Shown here piece by piece: positions 53,574 to 60,802 of a DNA stretch of 64,000 bases. The number at the start of each line of letters is the position of its first letter. Positions within the stretch are counted from its first letter, which is position 1. The position numbers and the translations under genes are program-made. Source of the DNA: Sphingomonas kaistensis. Its GTDB lineage: Bacteria > Pseudomonadota > Alphaproteobacteria > Sphingomonadales > Sphingomonadaceae. Under the pieces are notes generated by a model, which had not been told where the DNA came from, searched no databases, and saw only the letters and a list, made by a program, of their open reading frames with translations. Location of the stretch: positions 372,001 through 436,000 of the forward strand of contig NZ_JAATJC010000001.1 in NCBI RefSeq assembly GCF_011927725.1, written 5' to 3'.

Positions 53574-54059
53574 GTGAATACAGCGACCGACGCTCACTCC
53601 GATACCGACCCTCTCATGAAAGCGCTCGGCTACCTGTTGCTGAACTGGAGCATGCTGGAGCGCGCCGTTATCGACGACATCAAGCGGCTGCGCCTGTCCG
53701 ACGGAGACAGCGGAATGACGACCGCACGAGTTCGGGGCTCTTTCAATGAGCGCTTGGCAGAGTGGCGTGCCCTCGTCAGCCTCAAGTCGCGACGCAACCC
53801 TGAAGCGGCCCGCGAGGTGGCTGAGATTGGCAATCTGGCAGAACAGCTCTGCCGAACCCGCAACCTGATCTCCCACCACTTTGTGGGAGTGGAAAGAACT
53901 ACAGATGGTACGTCGGTTATATATGCCTCGGAGAGCGGCATCGCCTCTTTGAGAGCGTCACAAACAGCATTCTCCCTCGAGCAGCTGGACGGTCTGAATG
54001 CACAGATGTGCATCGTCTGCGAGCGAATTGCCGGTTTGAAGAGCATTCTTGCGAGTTGA
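53574..54059 (+). CDS. HEPN-like protein with RNxxxH motif
   Basis: 161 aa, all helical. An early LGYLLLNWSMLERAVIDDI and a later CRTRNLISHHF (R96 to H101) fit the HEPN fold with its Rx4H RNase-type motif. HEPN proteins often act as RNA-cleaving toxins or defence effectors. GTG 53574 has AAGGA at good spacing. No nucleotidyltransferase partner is adjacent, although mscL follows. The family assignment rests on the fold pattern and motif only. Confidence 0.55.
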   Translation: MNTATDAHSDTDPLMKALGYLLLNWSMLERAVIDDIKRLRLSDGDSGMTTARVRGSFNERLAEWRALVSLKSRRNPEAAREVAEIGNLAEQLCRTRNLISHHFVGVERTTDGTSVIYASESGIASLRASQTAFSLEQLDGLNAQMCIVCERIAGLKSILAS

Positions 54060-54134
54060 TCGCTAGCAACCGAATAAAGAGTGCGAAATCCCACAGATGG
54101 GTTACTGTCGTTATTTCAGGTTATGGGGGGCGGC

Positions 54135-54557
54135 ATGTTTTCTGAGTTCAAGACATTCATAGCAAAGGGCAATGTGCTTGATCTGGCTGTGGCCGTGATC
54201 ATCGGTGCGGCCTTTGCGACCATTGTTGCCAGCCTCACCGACGACATCATAATGCCCGTGGTGGGCTCGATCTTCGGAGGCCTGGATTTTGCTAACTACT
54301 TCACCGTGCTCGGACCGATCCCGGACGGCTTCAAGGGCAATCCGAGCAGCTATACGGATCTGAAGGCCGCCGGCATAGCCGTGCTGGGGTGGGGTCAGTT
54401 CGTCACAGTCCTGATCAACTTCCTGATCCTCGCGTTCATCATCTTCATGCTGGTCCGTTCGGCCAACAAAGTGATGAGGCGGGCGGACGAGGTCACCGGG
54501 CCGACCGAGGTCGAGCTTCTCGCGGAGATCCGCGACGAGTTGCGCCGCAGGCCTTGA
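54135..54557 (+). CDS. mscL: large-conductance mechanosensitive channel
   Basis: 140 aa, typical MscL: start MFSEFKTFIAKGNVLDLAVA, first pore helix VIIGAAFATIVASLTDDIIM, periplasmic loop, second helix FVTVLINFLILAFIIFMLV, and a cytoplasmic helix RRADEVTGPTEVELL. It opens under membrane tension to release solutes on osmotic downshock. GGGGGGCGGC is the ribosome-binding site for ATG 54135. It lies between two HEPN-like genes in the island. Confidence 0.95.
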   Translation: MFSEFKTFIAKGNVLDLAVAVIIGAAFATIVASLTDDIIMPVVGSIFGGLDFANYFTVLGPIPDGFKGNPSSYTDLKAAGIAVLGWGQFVTVLINFLILAFIIFMLVRSANKVMRRADEVTGPTEVELLAEIRDELRRRP

Positions 54558-54618
54558 TCTTCGACTGTTTGGTCTCAGCATCGGCTCATAAGGCTCTGCA
54601 CGTGTCGAGCTGCTTTAC

Positions 54619-55062
54619 ATGAACAACGAGCGGCTTGGTGTGCCAGTACGCGCTGAATATGCGTCGGCTGTCGGCTTGGCAGTCTATTGCTTCGCAGGCT
54701 TGGAGTGGAACGCTGTTTGGTGCTGTGAACGGATTGAACCCGGCAGCATGGAAGACCTGGCTGATCGCACCGCAGGGCGCGTCGCTGATACGCTGGTGCA
54801 TCTTGTGCAAGGTCTCGAGCACTCTGCGAAGCAGAGTGACTTGGAAAAAGCGGCAATGGAATTTCGTGCTCTCGTCGGCGCGAGAAACAACCTCGTCCAT
54901 GCTAAGCCCGGAACAGCTCACGATGGCGAGCAGGCACTTTTACGGCATGGCGATCAATGGACGATCGGGGAGTTGGAAGCCGTGGCTGATGCTTTCGCGG
55001 AATGCGGGAACCGGCTCAACAAAGCACTGGACGGCCTGCTGGCAGGAAGATCCAGTCGTTAG
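54619..55062 (+). CDS. second HEPN-like protein with RNxxxH motif
   Basis: 147 aa. Helical, with LAVYCFAGLEWNAVWCCERI early and MEFRALVGARNNLVHAKPG later; R89-N-N-L-V-H94 matches the HEPN Rx4H motif. It resembles the first HEPN-like protein in layout but not in close sequence. It starts about 60 bases after mscL on the same strand. A parallel open frame on the same strand is not coding-like. Confidence 0.55.
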   Translation: MNNERLGVPVRAEYASAVGLAVYCFAGLEWNAVWCCERIEPGSMEDLADRTAGRVADTLVHLVQGLEHSAKQSDLEKAAMEFRALVGARNNLVHAKPGTAHDGEQALLRHGDQWTIGELEAVADAFAECGNRLNKALDGLLAGRSSR

Positions 55063-55233
55063 TCGAACGACTCCCTAACGAAACGCCACTCCTTCTTTTA
55101 TCCTTAGAGGCCTGTCGTTTTGCTCTTGGCCATGACAAGCCATTGGGCAGGCGGCACCTGCTTTGCGCCCATGCCCGTCATTCCGAACTGGGGCGCCTGC
55201 ACCCGTAAGCCGACATTTCCGAGCTAAGTCGCT

Positions 55234-55263
55234 AATGTCCGCCTTCGACCCATTGCGGACGTT
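55234..55263 (+). repeat. dispersed palindrome copy 7
   Basis: AATGTCCGCCTTCGACCCAT, closing arm TGCGGACGTT. Shares an upstream word with copy 6 at 49,350. Confidence 0.75.
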
Positions 55264-55287
55264 CAGCGCGAGTTGATAAGCTCTGGT

Positions 55288-55449
55288 ATGGGCAAGATGA
55301 TTCTCGTCGCCGTAGCAATCGGTATCACTGTGGCCTTCTTGGCAACTACACTTGGCGTTCCGAGTAGGTGGGGCGGTTTCATCACGGGCGGAGTCACTGG
55401 TGCCCTAAGTGTCTTCCTCGTCAGCCGCATGCAGCAACGGGTGCAGTAG
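55288..55449 (+). CDS. small membrane protein
   Basis: 53 aa. Two hydrophobic segments (MILVAVAIGITVAFLATTLG and FITGGVTGALSVFLVSRM) joined by a short basic turn, ending in MQQRVQ. No ribosome-binding site is strong. Not recognised; a holin-like or stress small protein is possible. It lies between two palindrome copies. Confidence 0.45.
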   Translation: MGKMILVAVAIGITVAFLATTLGVPSRWGGFITGGVTGALSVFLVSRMQQRVQ

Positions 55450-55470
55450 CTTTTCAAAGCGCAGAGCGGA

Positions 55471-55501
55471 TGACGTCCGCTTTCGACCCGAAGCAGACAT
55501 C
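55471..55501 (+). repeat. dispersed palindrome copy 8
   Basis: TGACGTCCGCTTTCGACCCG, closing arm AAGCAGACATCA. Confidence 0.7.
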
Positions 55502-55679
55502 AGCCCTATCGTTGCGGTCTATGGTCGGCTTCGTGCCCGACCCTACATTTTTGCTGGCCGGCTCGGCTATCCGATCGGTAGCGAGCTATTGCGTGTCACC
55601 GTCGCGCGCCGCGCTGTCTCTTTTGAAATGCTGCAGGCGTGGCGAGATGAAGCAGGATAGCAGTTAGAGCCGGTTCACA

Positions 55680-55724
55680 GAGAGAAAGGGAAGAGGACGG
55701 AAGCGCGCCTTTTCCCTTTCTCTC
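55680..55724 (-). terminator. strong hairpin at the end of the PEP-CTERM gene
   Basis: GAGAGAAAGGGAA and TTCCCTTTCTCTC form a perfect 13-bp stem with a 19-base loop. It lies 12 bases past the PEP-CTERM stop on the minus strand. The 3' arm itself is pyrimidine-rich, so it may work in either direction. Confidence 0.6.
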
Positions 55725-55735
55725 CTCCCCTGAAA

Positions 55736-56266
55736 TTAGCCGAGCTGAAGTAACCGTGCGCCAGTCCGACGCCGGCGCATTGCAGCACCGATTGCTCCAA
55801 AACCTAGGAGCATCATCGCCCATGTCCCTGGTTCAGGAACCGCACCCGTTGGCCCGCAGTTCGTCGTACAGGCCGAAGGGTCCGCATATCTCGGAAGCAG
55901 GAATGGGTCGCGAATGATGACACTAGAGCCGCCGTCCACGACGTAAATGCCAATACCCGGTACGCTCGTGCCGACAAGTCCAGGATAGAACGCTTCGAAG
56001 GTAAACGTGCTTGTCGCACCGATCTCCAAGGAAAAAGACTGGCTGAACTTGAGCTGGAAGTCATCGTAGATCTGAAGCAGAACGCTATCGAGGCCTCCGC
56101 CATCGTTGGTGCTACCTGTAAAGCTCAAATCTCCGGTCACAAACACGCCTGCTGTTGCGTATTCGGCACCAGTGACGTTGGTCAACGTGATGTTTGTGGC
56201 TGCTTCTGCAGAAGTAGCAACGAGTGATGCCGCAAGAGCAGTGGCTGCGAAGGCGAATTTGCGCAT
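55736..56266 (-). CDS. PEPxxWA-CTERM sorted exported protein
   Basis: 176 aa. Signal peptide (MRKFAFAATALAASLVATSAEAAT), a beta-rich mature domain, then the sorting signal VPEPGTWAMMLLGFGAIGAA followed by RRRR. Proteins with this tail are cleaved by an exosortase and sent to the cell surface or extracellular matrix. No exosortase gene was seen in this window. The function of the mature part is unknown. Confidence 0.9.
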   Translation of the reverse strand: MRKFAFAATALAASLVATSAEAATNITLTNVTGAEYATAGVFVTGDLSFTGSTNDGGGLDSVLLQIYDDFQLKFSQSFSLEIGATSTFTFEAFYPGLVGTSVPGIGIYVVDGGSSVIIRDPFLLPRYADPSACTTNCGPTGAVPEPGTWAMMLLGFGAIGAAMRRRRTGARLLQLG

Positions 56267-56637
56267 TTGCTAATCTCCGTTGCCGTCCCCTGACGACTCG
56301 AACAGCTAGAATAGTAAACGGGATATTAACGTGAGGCAATCTGTCGAGATGCTTTACAAGGTCGAGCAGGAGCATGACCGCTGGCCGGCTGTGAATGCCG
56401 CTGCAAACGCGATCTATCTGGCAGTTGGAGAACAGCGGTGCCGTGATCGCCAGTCGGCTTTAGGACGAGAGGCGCGCGGCAGAAGCCAATGTCTGCTCTC
56501 CACCCATTGCAGACGTTTGCCGGGGGGTACTCAAATCCCTGGCGCCATACGGCTGGAGAGCGGTGGGGAACCGGCGCAGGAACGCTAATACAGATTTTTC
56601 CTCGCGCGGGCGCACGCGGAAGGGCTGTCCGGCCGCT
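56267..56637. other. gene-free stretch, 371 bp
   Basis: Holds palindrome copy 9 and the promoter region of the PEP-CTERM gene. No further gene or RNA supported. Confidence 0.45.
56488..56517 (+). repeat. dispersed palindrome copy 9
   Basis: AATGTCTGCTCTCCACCCAT, closing arm TGCAGACGTT. Perfectly paired outer arms. Confidence 0.75.
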
Positions 56638-57246
56638 CTACAACTCCAAGGCCTCCGAAAGCTCTAAGGCGTCGTCCACTTCAACGCCAAGGTAGCGAAC
56701 GGTGCTTTCAAGCTTGGTGTGCCCCAGGAGTAGCTGGCAGGCACGAAGGTTGCCGGTCTTTTTGTATAGGAGTGAAACCTTGGTGCGGCGCATGCTGTGC
56801 GTGCCGTATGAGGTCGGATCGAGACCAATGAGAGCAACCCACCTGTCCACCAGCCGGGCATACTGGCGCGTGCTGAGGTGCGAGCCTCGCTTGCTCCGGC
56901 TGGGGAACAACCACTCCTCCCGCGCCATGTTATTCTGGTTGAGCCAAGCCGTCAGCGAGCGCCGCGTCTGCTCGGTCACTTCGAACTGCACGGGGCGGCC
57001 GGTCTTCCGTTGAAGGATCATGACGCGGGAGCGCACTCCTGTAGACGAAAGAAGATCTGAAACCGTGAGCGACATAAGGTCGCAGCCACGCAGCTTGCTA
57101 TCCAGAGCCAAGTCGAAGAGCGCCAGGTCCCGAGCTTTTAGCGCCACCTGAAGGCGTACGCGGATGCCCCAGACGTCCACGGGCTTTAACGCCAGCTTGG
57201 CACCGGCAACTCTCCGGCCGGACGGGGGTCGCGGTGGCGCGGACAT
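56638..57246 (-). CDS. short tyrosine recombinase (catalytic domain)
   Basis: 202 aa, only the catalytic domain of a phage-integrase-type recombinase. The signature residues are R53 (SKLRGCDL), H150 and R153 (GTHSMRRTK), H176 (LLGHTKLEST) and Y185 (VRYLG). The N-terminal core-binding domain of full recombinases is absent, leaving a short basic lead (MSAPPRPPSGRRVAG). It follows the HUH gene on the same strand. It may help excision or resolve element multimers; the role is inferred. Confidence 0.85.
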   Translation of the reverse strand: MSAPPRPPSGRRVAGAKLALKPVDVWGIRVRLQVALKARDLALFDLALDSKLRGCDLMSLTVSDLLSSTGVRSRVMILQRKTGRPVQFEVTEQTRRSLTAWLNQNNMAREEWLFPSRSKRGSHLSTRQYARLVDRWVALIGLDPTSYGTHSMRRTKVSLLYKKTGNLRACQLLLGHTKLESTVRYLGVEVDDALELSEALEL

Positions 57247-57306
57247 GGCAAATTCGAGCATGGCTAGTCTCCAGAGATTGCTGGAGTGCTACGGATCAGC
57301 CGGCCT

Positions 57307-57335
57307 GAGTGTCCGCAGAGGGTGAAAGCAGACCC
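57307..57335 (+). repeat. dispersed palindrome copy 10
   Basis: GAGTGTCCGCAGAGGGTGAA, closing arm AGCAGACCCTT. Eroded copy; a further half copy lies near 57,373. Confidence 0.55.
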
Positions 57336-57400
57336 TTGAATTATGCTCGATACTTGCCCCGCTGAGCACTCACTGCAGACATTCCGCCATTCGCGTCCAG

Positions 57401-58147
57401 TCAGCTCAGGCTGCCGCTGATCGAGAGCCGCTTGCCCGTGATTGTGCCGCCCACTCCGTACCGCTCAAGCCCAAGTGCAATCCCGTCCCGTGCTTCCACC
57501 CCCTTGATGACGTACCCCACGACGTAGGCCAGATTCGCGAGATACCAATCGCTGCCGAAGAACGCGCAACTAGCAGTGCCTCCGATTCTCCTTGTCACCA
57601 CAGCGCCCTTGGCGTCGCGGGCCTCACACCCGGTCACAAGGCGATACCATCGCCTCGTAAGGCTCAGGCTGAGACCACGAGGCACATGCAAAAGGATGTG
57701 AGTATGGCTGCCCTTGCCGTCCCCATTCTCCCGCACCCAGGTGTAGGAAGTGCCACCATGTTTGCGGAGCCAATCACTGACCAGCTTCAGAATCCGGCCG
57801 GTAGCGCTTGCTGCCTCAGCATCAGTCAGTCCCGCCTTTTCCCAGTGGACCGTGAGATGACGATTGAAAGGCCGGCCAATCGTTATGGCTCGCTGTGCCG
57901 CCTCGACTACCTTGACTGCCTTCTCAAGGCTGATCCTGTCGCTCTGTCTGCTGGCGCTGTTGCGAGCACCCCCCCAAGTGTTCGGCCGGGATGCAGGTGG
58001 GTAAGGACCGCTACTCTCATATAGATTAGCAGCGTCCGTGCCAGAGAGGCAGAAAACGCTGTTTTCTCGCTGTATCATCAACGTCACGGGGGACCTCCCG
58101 TCGCAAGTTTCAAGATTGCTGACGATGAAAGGGGAGCGACACTCCAT
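57401..58147 (-). CDS. HUH-type replication initiator-like protein
   Basis: 248 aa. The divalent-metal motif H148-T-H150 in GSHTHILLHVP follows a beta strand, and about 60 residues later Y208 and Y212 lie in NLAYVVGYVIKG, matching the two-tyrosine YxxxYxxK motif of rolling-circle Rep proteins. Such proteins nick single strands and remain covalently bound through tyrosine. ATG 58147 has GAGGGGAG. It is in line with the excisionase-like gene and the short recombinase, so it may drive rolling-circle copying of the excised island. Homology by motif only. Confidence 0.6.
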   Translation of the reverse strand: MECRSPFIVSNLETCDGRSPVTLMIQRENSVFCLSGTDAANLYESSGPYPPASRPNTWGGARNSASRQSDRISLEKAVKVVEAAQRAITIGRPFNRHLTVHWEKAGLTDAEAASATGRILKLVSDWLRKHGGTSYTWVRENGDGKGSHTHILLHVPRGLSLSLTRRWYRLVTGCEARDAKGAVVTRRIGGTASCAFFGSDWYLANLAYVVGYVIKGVEARDGIALGLERYGVGGTITGKRLSISGSLS

Positions 58148-58164
58148 CCGCTCCCCTCTTAGGA

Positions 58165-58362
58165 CTACTCGCGGCTATGCGCCGAAGCGCTATTACCTCG
58201 TGTCCAAGGCCTCAATCTGTGACCCTTCGCTAGGAAGGCGCGGGCGTTTGCCAGCCGCTCATCAAATGGCTTATGAGGTCGCGTCGGCTTACCAGAGACG
58301 ACAACCTTAGCCCTTCGCGCGGTTGCACTCGTGCGGAGGGCTTTTCTCTTGCGGCGAGCCAT
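58165..58362 (-). CDS. small very basic protein
   Basis: 65 aa, about one third Arg/Lys (MARRKRKALRTSATARRAKV, then ANARAFLAKGHRLRPW). Start and stop lie within 2-17 bases of the AlpA-like and HUH genes, so it is likely part of their transcript. It probably binds nucleic acid; no family recognised. Confidence 0.5.
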   Translation of the reverse strand: MARRKRKALRTSATARRAKVVVSGKPTRPHKPFDERLANARAFLAKGHRLRPWTRGNSASAHSRE

Positions 58363-58364
58363 TA

Positions 58365-58553
58365 CTAAGCTGCCTCGCCACGGGCCAGAAGGCGGACACT
58401 ATCCAACCGGATCAACCTGCGCCGGCCGATGGTCACGGACTCCAGCCGGCCTTCAGTGAGAAGTTCGTATATCTTTGACCTTCCCAGGCCGAGCATCGTT
58501 CCGGCATCCGGGATAGAGACAAGTAGTCGTTCCACATTCGCTCTCCACATCAT
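58365..58553 (-). CDS. excisionase/AlpA-like DNA-binding protein
   Basis: 62 aa. An HTH of the excisionase/AlpA type (LLVSIPDAGTMLGLGRSKIY, then LLTEGRLESVTIGRRRLIRL). Such proteins switch an integrase from insertion to excision or activate its transcription. It sits a few bases before the small basic gene and about 80 bases after the 277-aa gene that follows the integrase on this strand. Start ATG 58553 is approximate. Confidence 0.75.
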   Translation of the reverse strand: MMWRANVERLLVSIPDAGTMLGLGRSKIYELLTEGRLESVTIGRRRLIRLDSVRLLARGEAA

Positions 58554-58637
58554 GGTTCGAACGATGGCAACTGACCACGAATGAAAGCGGAACAAAACGG
58601 AAACCTGTGCCGCTGAGCGTTCCGGAAAGCTTATCCG

Positions 58638-59471
58638 CTAAGCGATCCTGGTAGGGGGCTCGTCACGCAAAGCCTGTTGGTAGCTCTCACCATCATATTC
58701 CAAGGCAGATTTCCAATCGCCCAGTAGAGCGTATCCCGGCTGATTTCCCTTTGCGGCTTGCTCTAACGACCATTTTACCAAGCTTGGCCCTAGGATCTGA
58801 ACGCACGACGCTCGCCATTTTCTGATGGCATCCCAGTCGGTCTTGAAAGCGGCTGCAACTGCCATGTGGGAGTGAAGTGCTGAAAGTGATTGCTCGCTTC
58901 GCAGCCACTTTTCCCATGCCAGCGCTTTCAGCCTGAGCTTTGCAAGCTTGCCCCTGTTGTGCCTTTGACTCGGCTTCAACGGTGGCGCTCTGAAAACTTC
59001 GCCAACTTCCCCGTAAGAAAGATTCTCCAACTCCTCCAAGACACGAAGCAGCGGGAAATCACTCCGGCCGAACAAGCCGGCACGACCGTCTATCAACTTG
59101 CTCACGCGATGCAGCCGTAGCCAGAGCGCTCGACGAATGCCTTCCGGCTCTTCGGTAGCGGGTGGTAATGATTGCGTTCGCGCGCTTCCCAGCGCGTCCA
59201 CGGCTAAATTTACAGCTGCATCGAACGCCAACCGTGCTCCTTGATCGGCCATCGCCCGCAGAAGCACCTTACCGGGGTCGCCAGGGCCAGGTAGCAGGTC
59301 GCTGAGGGTAGAAGGTTCAGCTCGCCAACTATCCAGATTCTCGCGCTGGTCCAAAATGCGATCCAGCAGCTCGTGTAGCCGCCTTCTTTCGTCATCGCTG
59401 ACTAAGCCAATAACGTCTGGTTGGTCGTCGCTTCGCCGAGCTATGCGGACAAAAGGGTTCCGCTCCCTCAC
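58638..59471 (-). CDS. unknown protein coupled to the integrase
   Basis: 277 aa. Its GTG start overlaps the integrase stop (GTGA, 4 bases), so it should be translated together with the integrase. Mostly helical with charged segments (DDERRRLHELLDRILDQRE, then WLRLHRVSKLIDGRAGLFG and FPLLRVLEELENLSYGEVGE). No signal peptide, membrane helix or recognisable motif. The tight coupling to the integrase suggests a role in element mobilisation or control, but this is inference only. Confidence 0.65.
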   Translation of the reverse strand: MRERNPFVRIARRSDDQPDVIGLVSDDERRRLHELLDRILDQRENLDSWRAEPSTLSDLLPGPGDPGKVLLRAMADQGARLAFDAAVNLAVDALGSARTQSLPPATEEPEGIRRALWLRLHRVSKLIDGRAGLFGRSDFPLLRVLEELENLSYGEVGEVFRAPPLKPSQRHNRGKLAKLRLKALAWEKWLRSEQSLSALHSHMAVAAAFKTDWDAIRKWRASCVQILGPSLVKWSLEQAAKGNQPGYALLGDWKSALEYDGESYQQALRDEPPTRIA

Positions 59472-60649
59472 TTGACGTGCGCCAGCCGCACCACACTGGC
59501 GCCAGTACCGCTGCAGTATGCAGACCAAGCGTCCATGAGGCCGCGCCGCTTATCGAGCAAGTTGCCGCGCCGGTAAGCCGCTTCGACCTTATTCGGGATG
59601 GCATGAGCGAGAGCAGCTTCCGCTAGATCGCTCGGAAATTGCGTTTCCTCCGACACCCAATCGCGGAAGCTGGAGCGGAAGCCGTGCGCGGTGACAGCTT
59701 CTCCCATGTCGCGAAGAACCTTCATAAGCGTCATGTCGCTCATCGGTTTGTCGCGCTTGGCCCCATGAAAGACGTACTGACACCCCTCGGTTCGCAACTC
59801 GTAAGCGCGCCGGAAGACGCTTAGAGCGGCCGGAGACAGGGGTACCACATGCTCCTTACCAGCTTTCATGCGGTCGGCCGGTACGGTCCAGAGAGCTTTG
59901 TCTAAATCAACCTCGCTCCATCCGGCACCGCGTATCTCTCCTGAGCGAGCTGCCGTGAGGATTGCAGCCTCGAGCGCCAACCGTCCCCAAGTCTCTTTTT
60001 TTCGCAACCGAGCAAGGAAGGCTGGTACGTCAGCGAAGGGCATGGCTGCGTGATGACCATCCTTCTTCGGCTGACGCGGAAGGCCCTTCGACAGGGAGCG
60101 CATAGGAGCTTCGCTGTCCCGATGACCTTTTGAGTAGGCCCAGTCGAGTACAGCACCGATCCGCTGGCGAACGCGCCGGGCGGTCTCGGGCTTGTCTGTC
60201 CAGATTTCCGCTAGCACCTCGCGGACGGCCGGGCCTTCGATACTGCTCACCAGCCTGTCCCCTAGTGTGGGGAAGGCATACACCTCCAGCGTTCGGAGCC
60301 ATTGGCTTTGATGCTTGCCGTTCTTCCAGCCCTTTTTGTTTTCGGCATGAACATGAGCGGCGGCTTCGCGAAAGGTGGGAATACCGGCCGCCTTGCGTCG
60401 CTGGGTGACAGGATCAAGCCCAGCCTCGACCTGTGCACGGGCCGCTGCTGCTCGGGTTCGAGCTTCGGAGAGCGTCACTTTGCTTGCCGCACCCAAGCCG
60501 ATGTCGCGCCGCTTACCGTCCTTTTGGACGCGGACCATCCAAGATCCGTTGCCACGAGTGCCAACTGCTAGAATCAGGCCATTGCCATCGCTATGCCGAC
60601 CAGGCTTGCTCAATGCTGCTCTGACGCCCGTTGCCGTGAGCTTGGCCAT
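59468..60649 (-). CDS. P4-type tyrosine integrase
   Basis: 393 aa. An N-terminal DUF4102-like arm-binding region (LSKPGRHSDGNGLILAVGTR) precedes a core-binding part and the catalytic domain with R235 (LTAARSGEIRG), H322/R325 (AHGFRSSFRD), H349 (LAHAIPNK) and Y359 (EAAYRRG). These enzymes recombine att sites, typically in tRNA 3' ends. GGGGAGAG precedes ATG 60649, which lies 140 bases from the tRNA-Ser 3' end holding the att core. It heads the minus-strand mobility module. Confidence 0.95.
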   Translation of the reverse strand: MAKLTATGVRAALSKPGRHSDGNGLILAVGTRGNGSWMVRVQKDGKRRDIGLGAASKVTLSEARTRAAAARAQVEAGLDPVTQRRKAAGIPTFREAAAHVHAENKKGWKNGKHQSQWLRTLEVYAFPTLGDRLVSSIEGPAVREVLAEIWTDKPETARRVRQRIGAVLDWAYSKGHRDSEAPMRSLSKGLPRQPKKDGHHAAMPFADVPAFLARLRKKETWGRLALEAAILTAARSGEIRGAGWSEVDLDKALWTVPADRMKAGKEHVVPLSPAALSVFRRAYELRTEGCQYVFHGAKRDKPMSDMTLMKVLRDMGEAVTAHGFRSSFRDWVSEETQFPSDLAEAALAHAIPNKVEAAYRRGNLLDKRRGLMDAWSAYCSGTGASVVRLAHVK

Positions 60650-60787
60650 TTGCTCTCCCCACTTTCTTCCCCACACTGTAACGTGGCTTGTGGCGAACAA
60701 CAATGGACGTAAGCGGACCTTGCCGGCCGCCCCGCCCTCTTGAAGGAGGGCGGGTTTGGACATTGGCAAACTCGGACAATAACGGCC

Positions 60788-60802
60788 ATGGCGGAGACGG
60801 AG
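60788..60802 (+). repeat. attachment site, right copy (attR) in tRNA-Ser
   Basis: ATGGCGGAGACGGAG; reverse complement covers the last 14 bases of tRNA-Ser, including CCA. Identical to 40599-40613. It marks the integrase-proximal end of the island. Confidence 0.8.

Larger units (their letters stand above)
40599..60802. mobile_element. genomic island integrated at tRNA-Ser(GCT)
   Basis: About 20.2 kb bounded by a 15-bp direct repeat. One copy is the 3' end of tRNA-Ser at 60788-60802, and the other stands alone at 40599-40613 beyond the RND operon. An integrase reads away from the tRNA just inside the right end. Composition, gene density and intergenic length change sharply at both repeats. The content is mosaic: three recombinases, a replication-initiator-like gene, pseudogenes, dispersed palindromes and accessory genes. 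The left and right flanks are dense chromosomal genes. Confidence 0.82.

Noticed and set aside
54635..55078. 147-aa alternative frame over the second HEPN-like gene
   Set aside because: Codon choice and motifs favour the frame starting at 54619.
55368..55667. 99-aa and overlapping frames
   Set aside because: They translate the dispersed palindrome (giving phrases such as MTSAFDPKQTS), a known source of false genes in alphaproteobacteria.
40599..60802. CRISPR array among island repeats
   Set aside because: The repeats are palindromic and irregularly spaced, hundreds to thousands of bases apart, and no cas gene is present.
40599..60802. Complete prophage
   Set aside because: No capsid, tail, terminase, portal or lysis genes were seen; only mobility and accessory genes.
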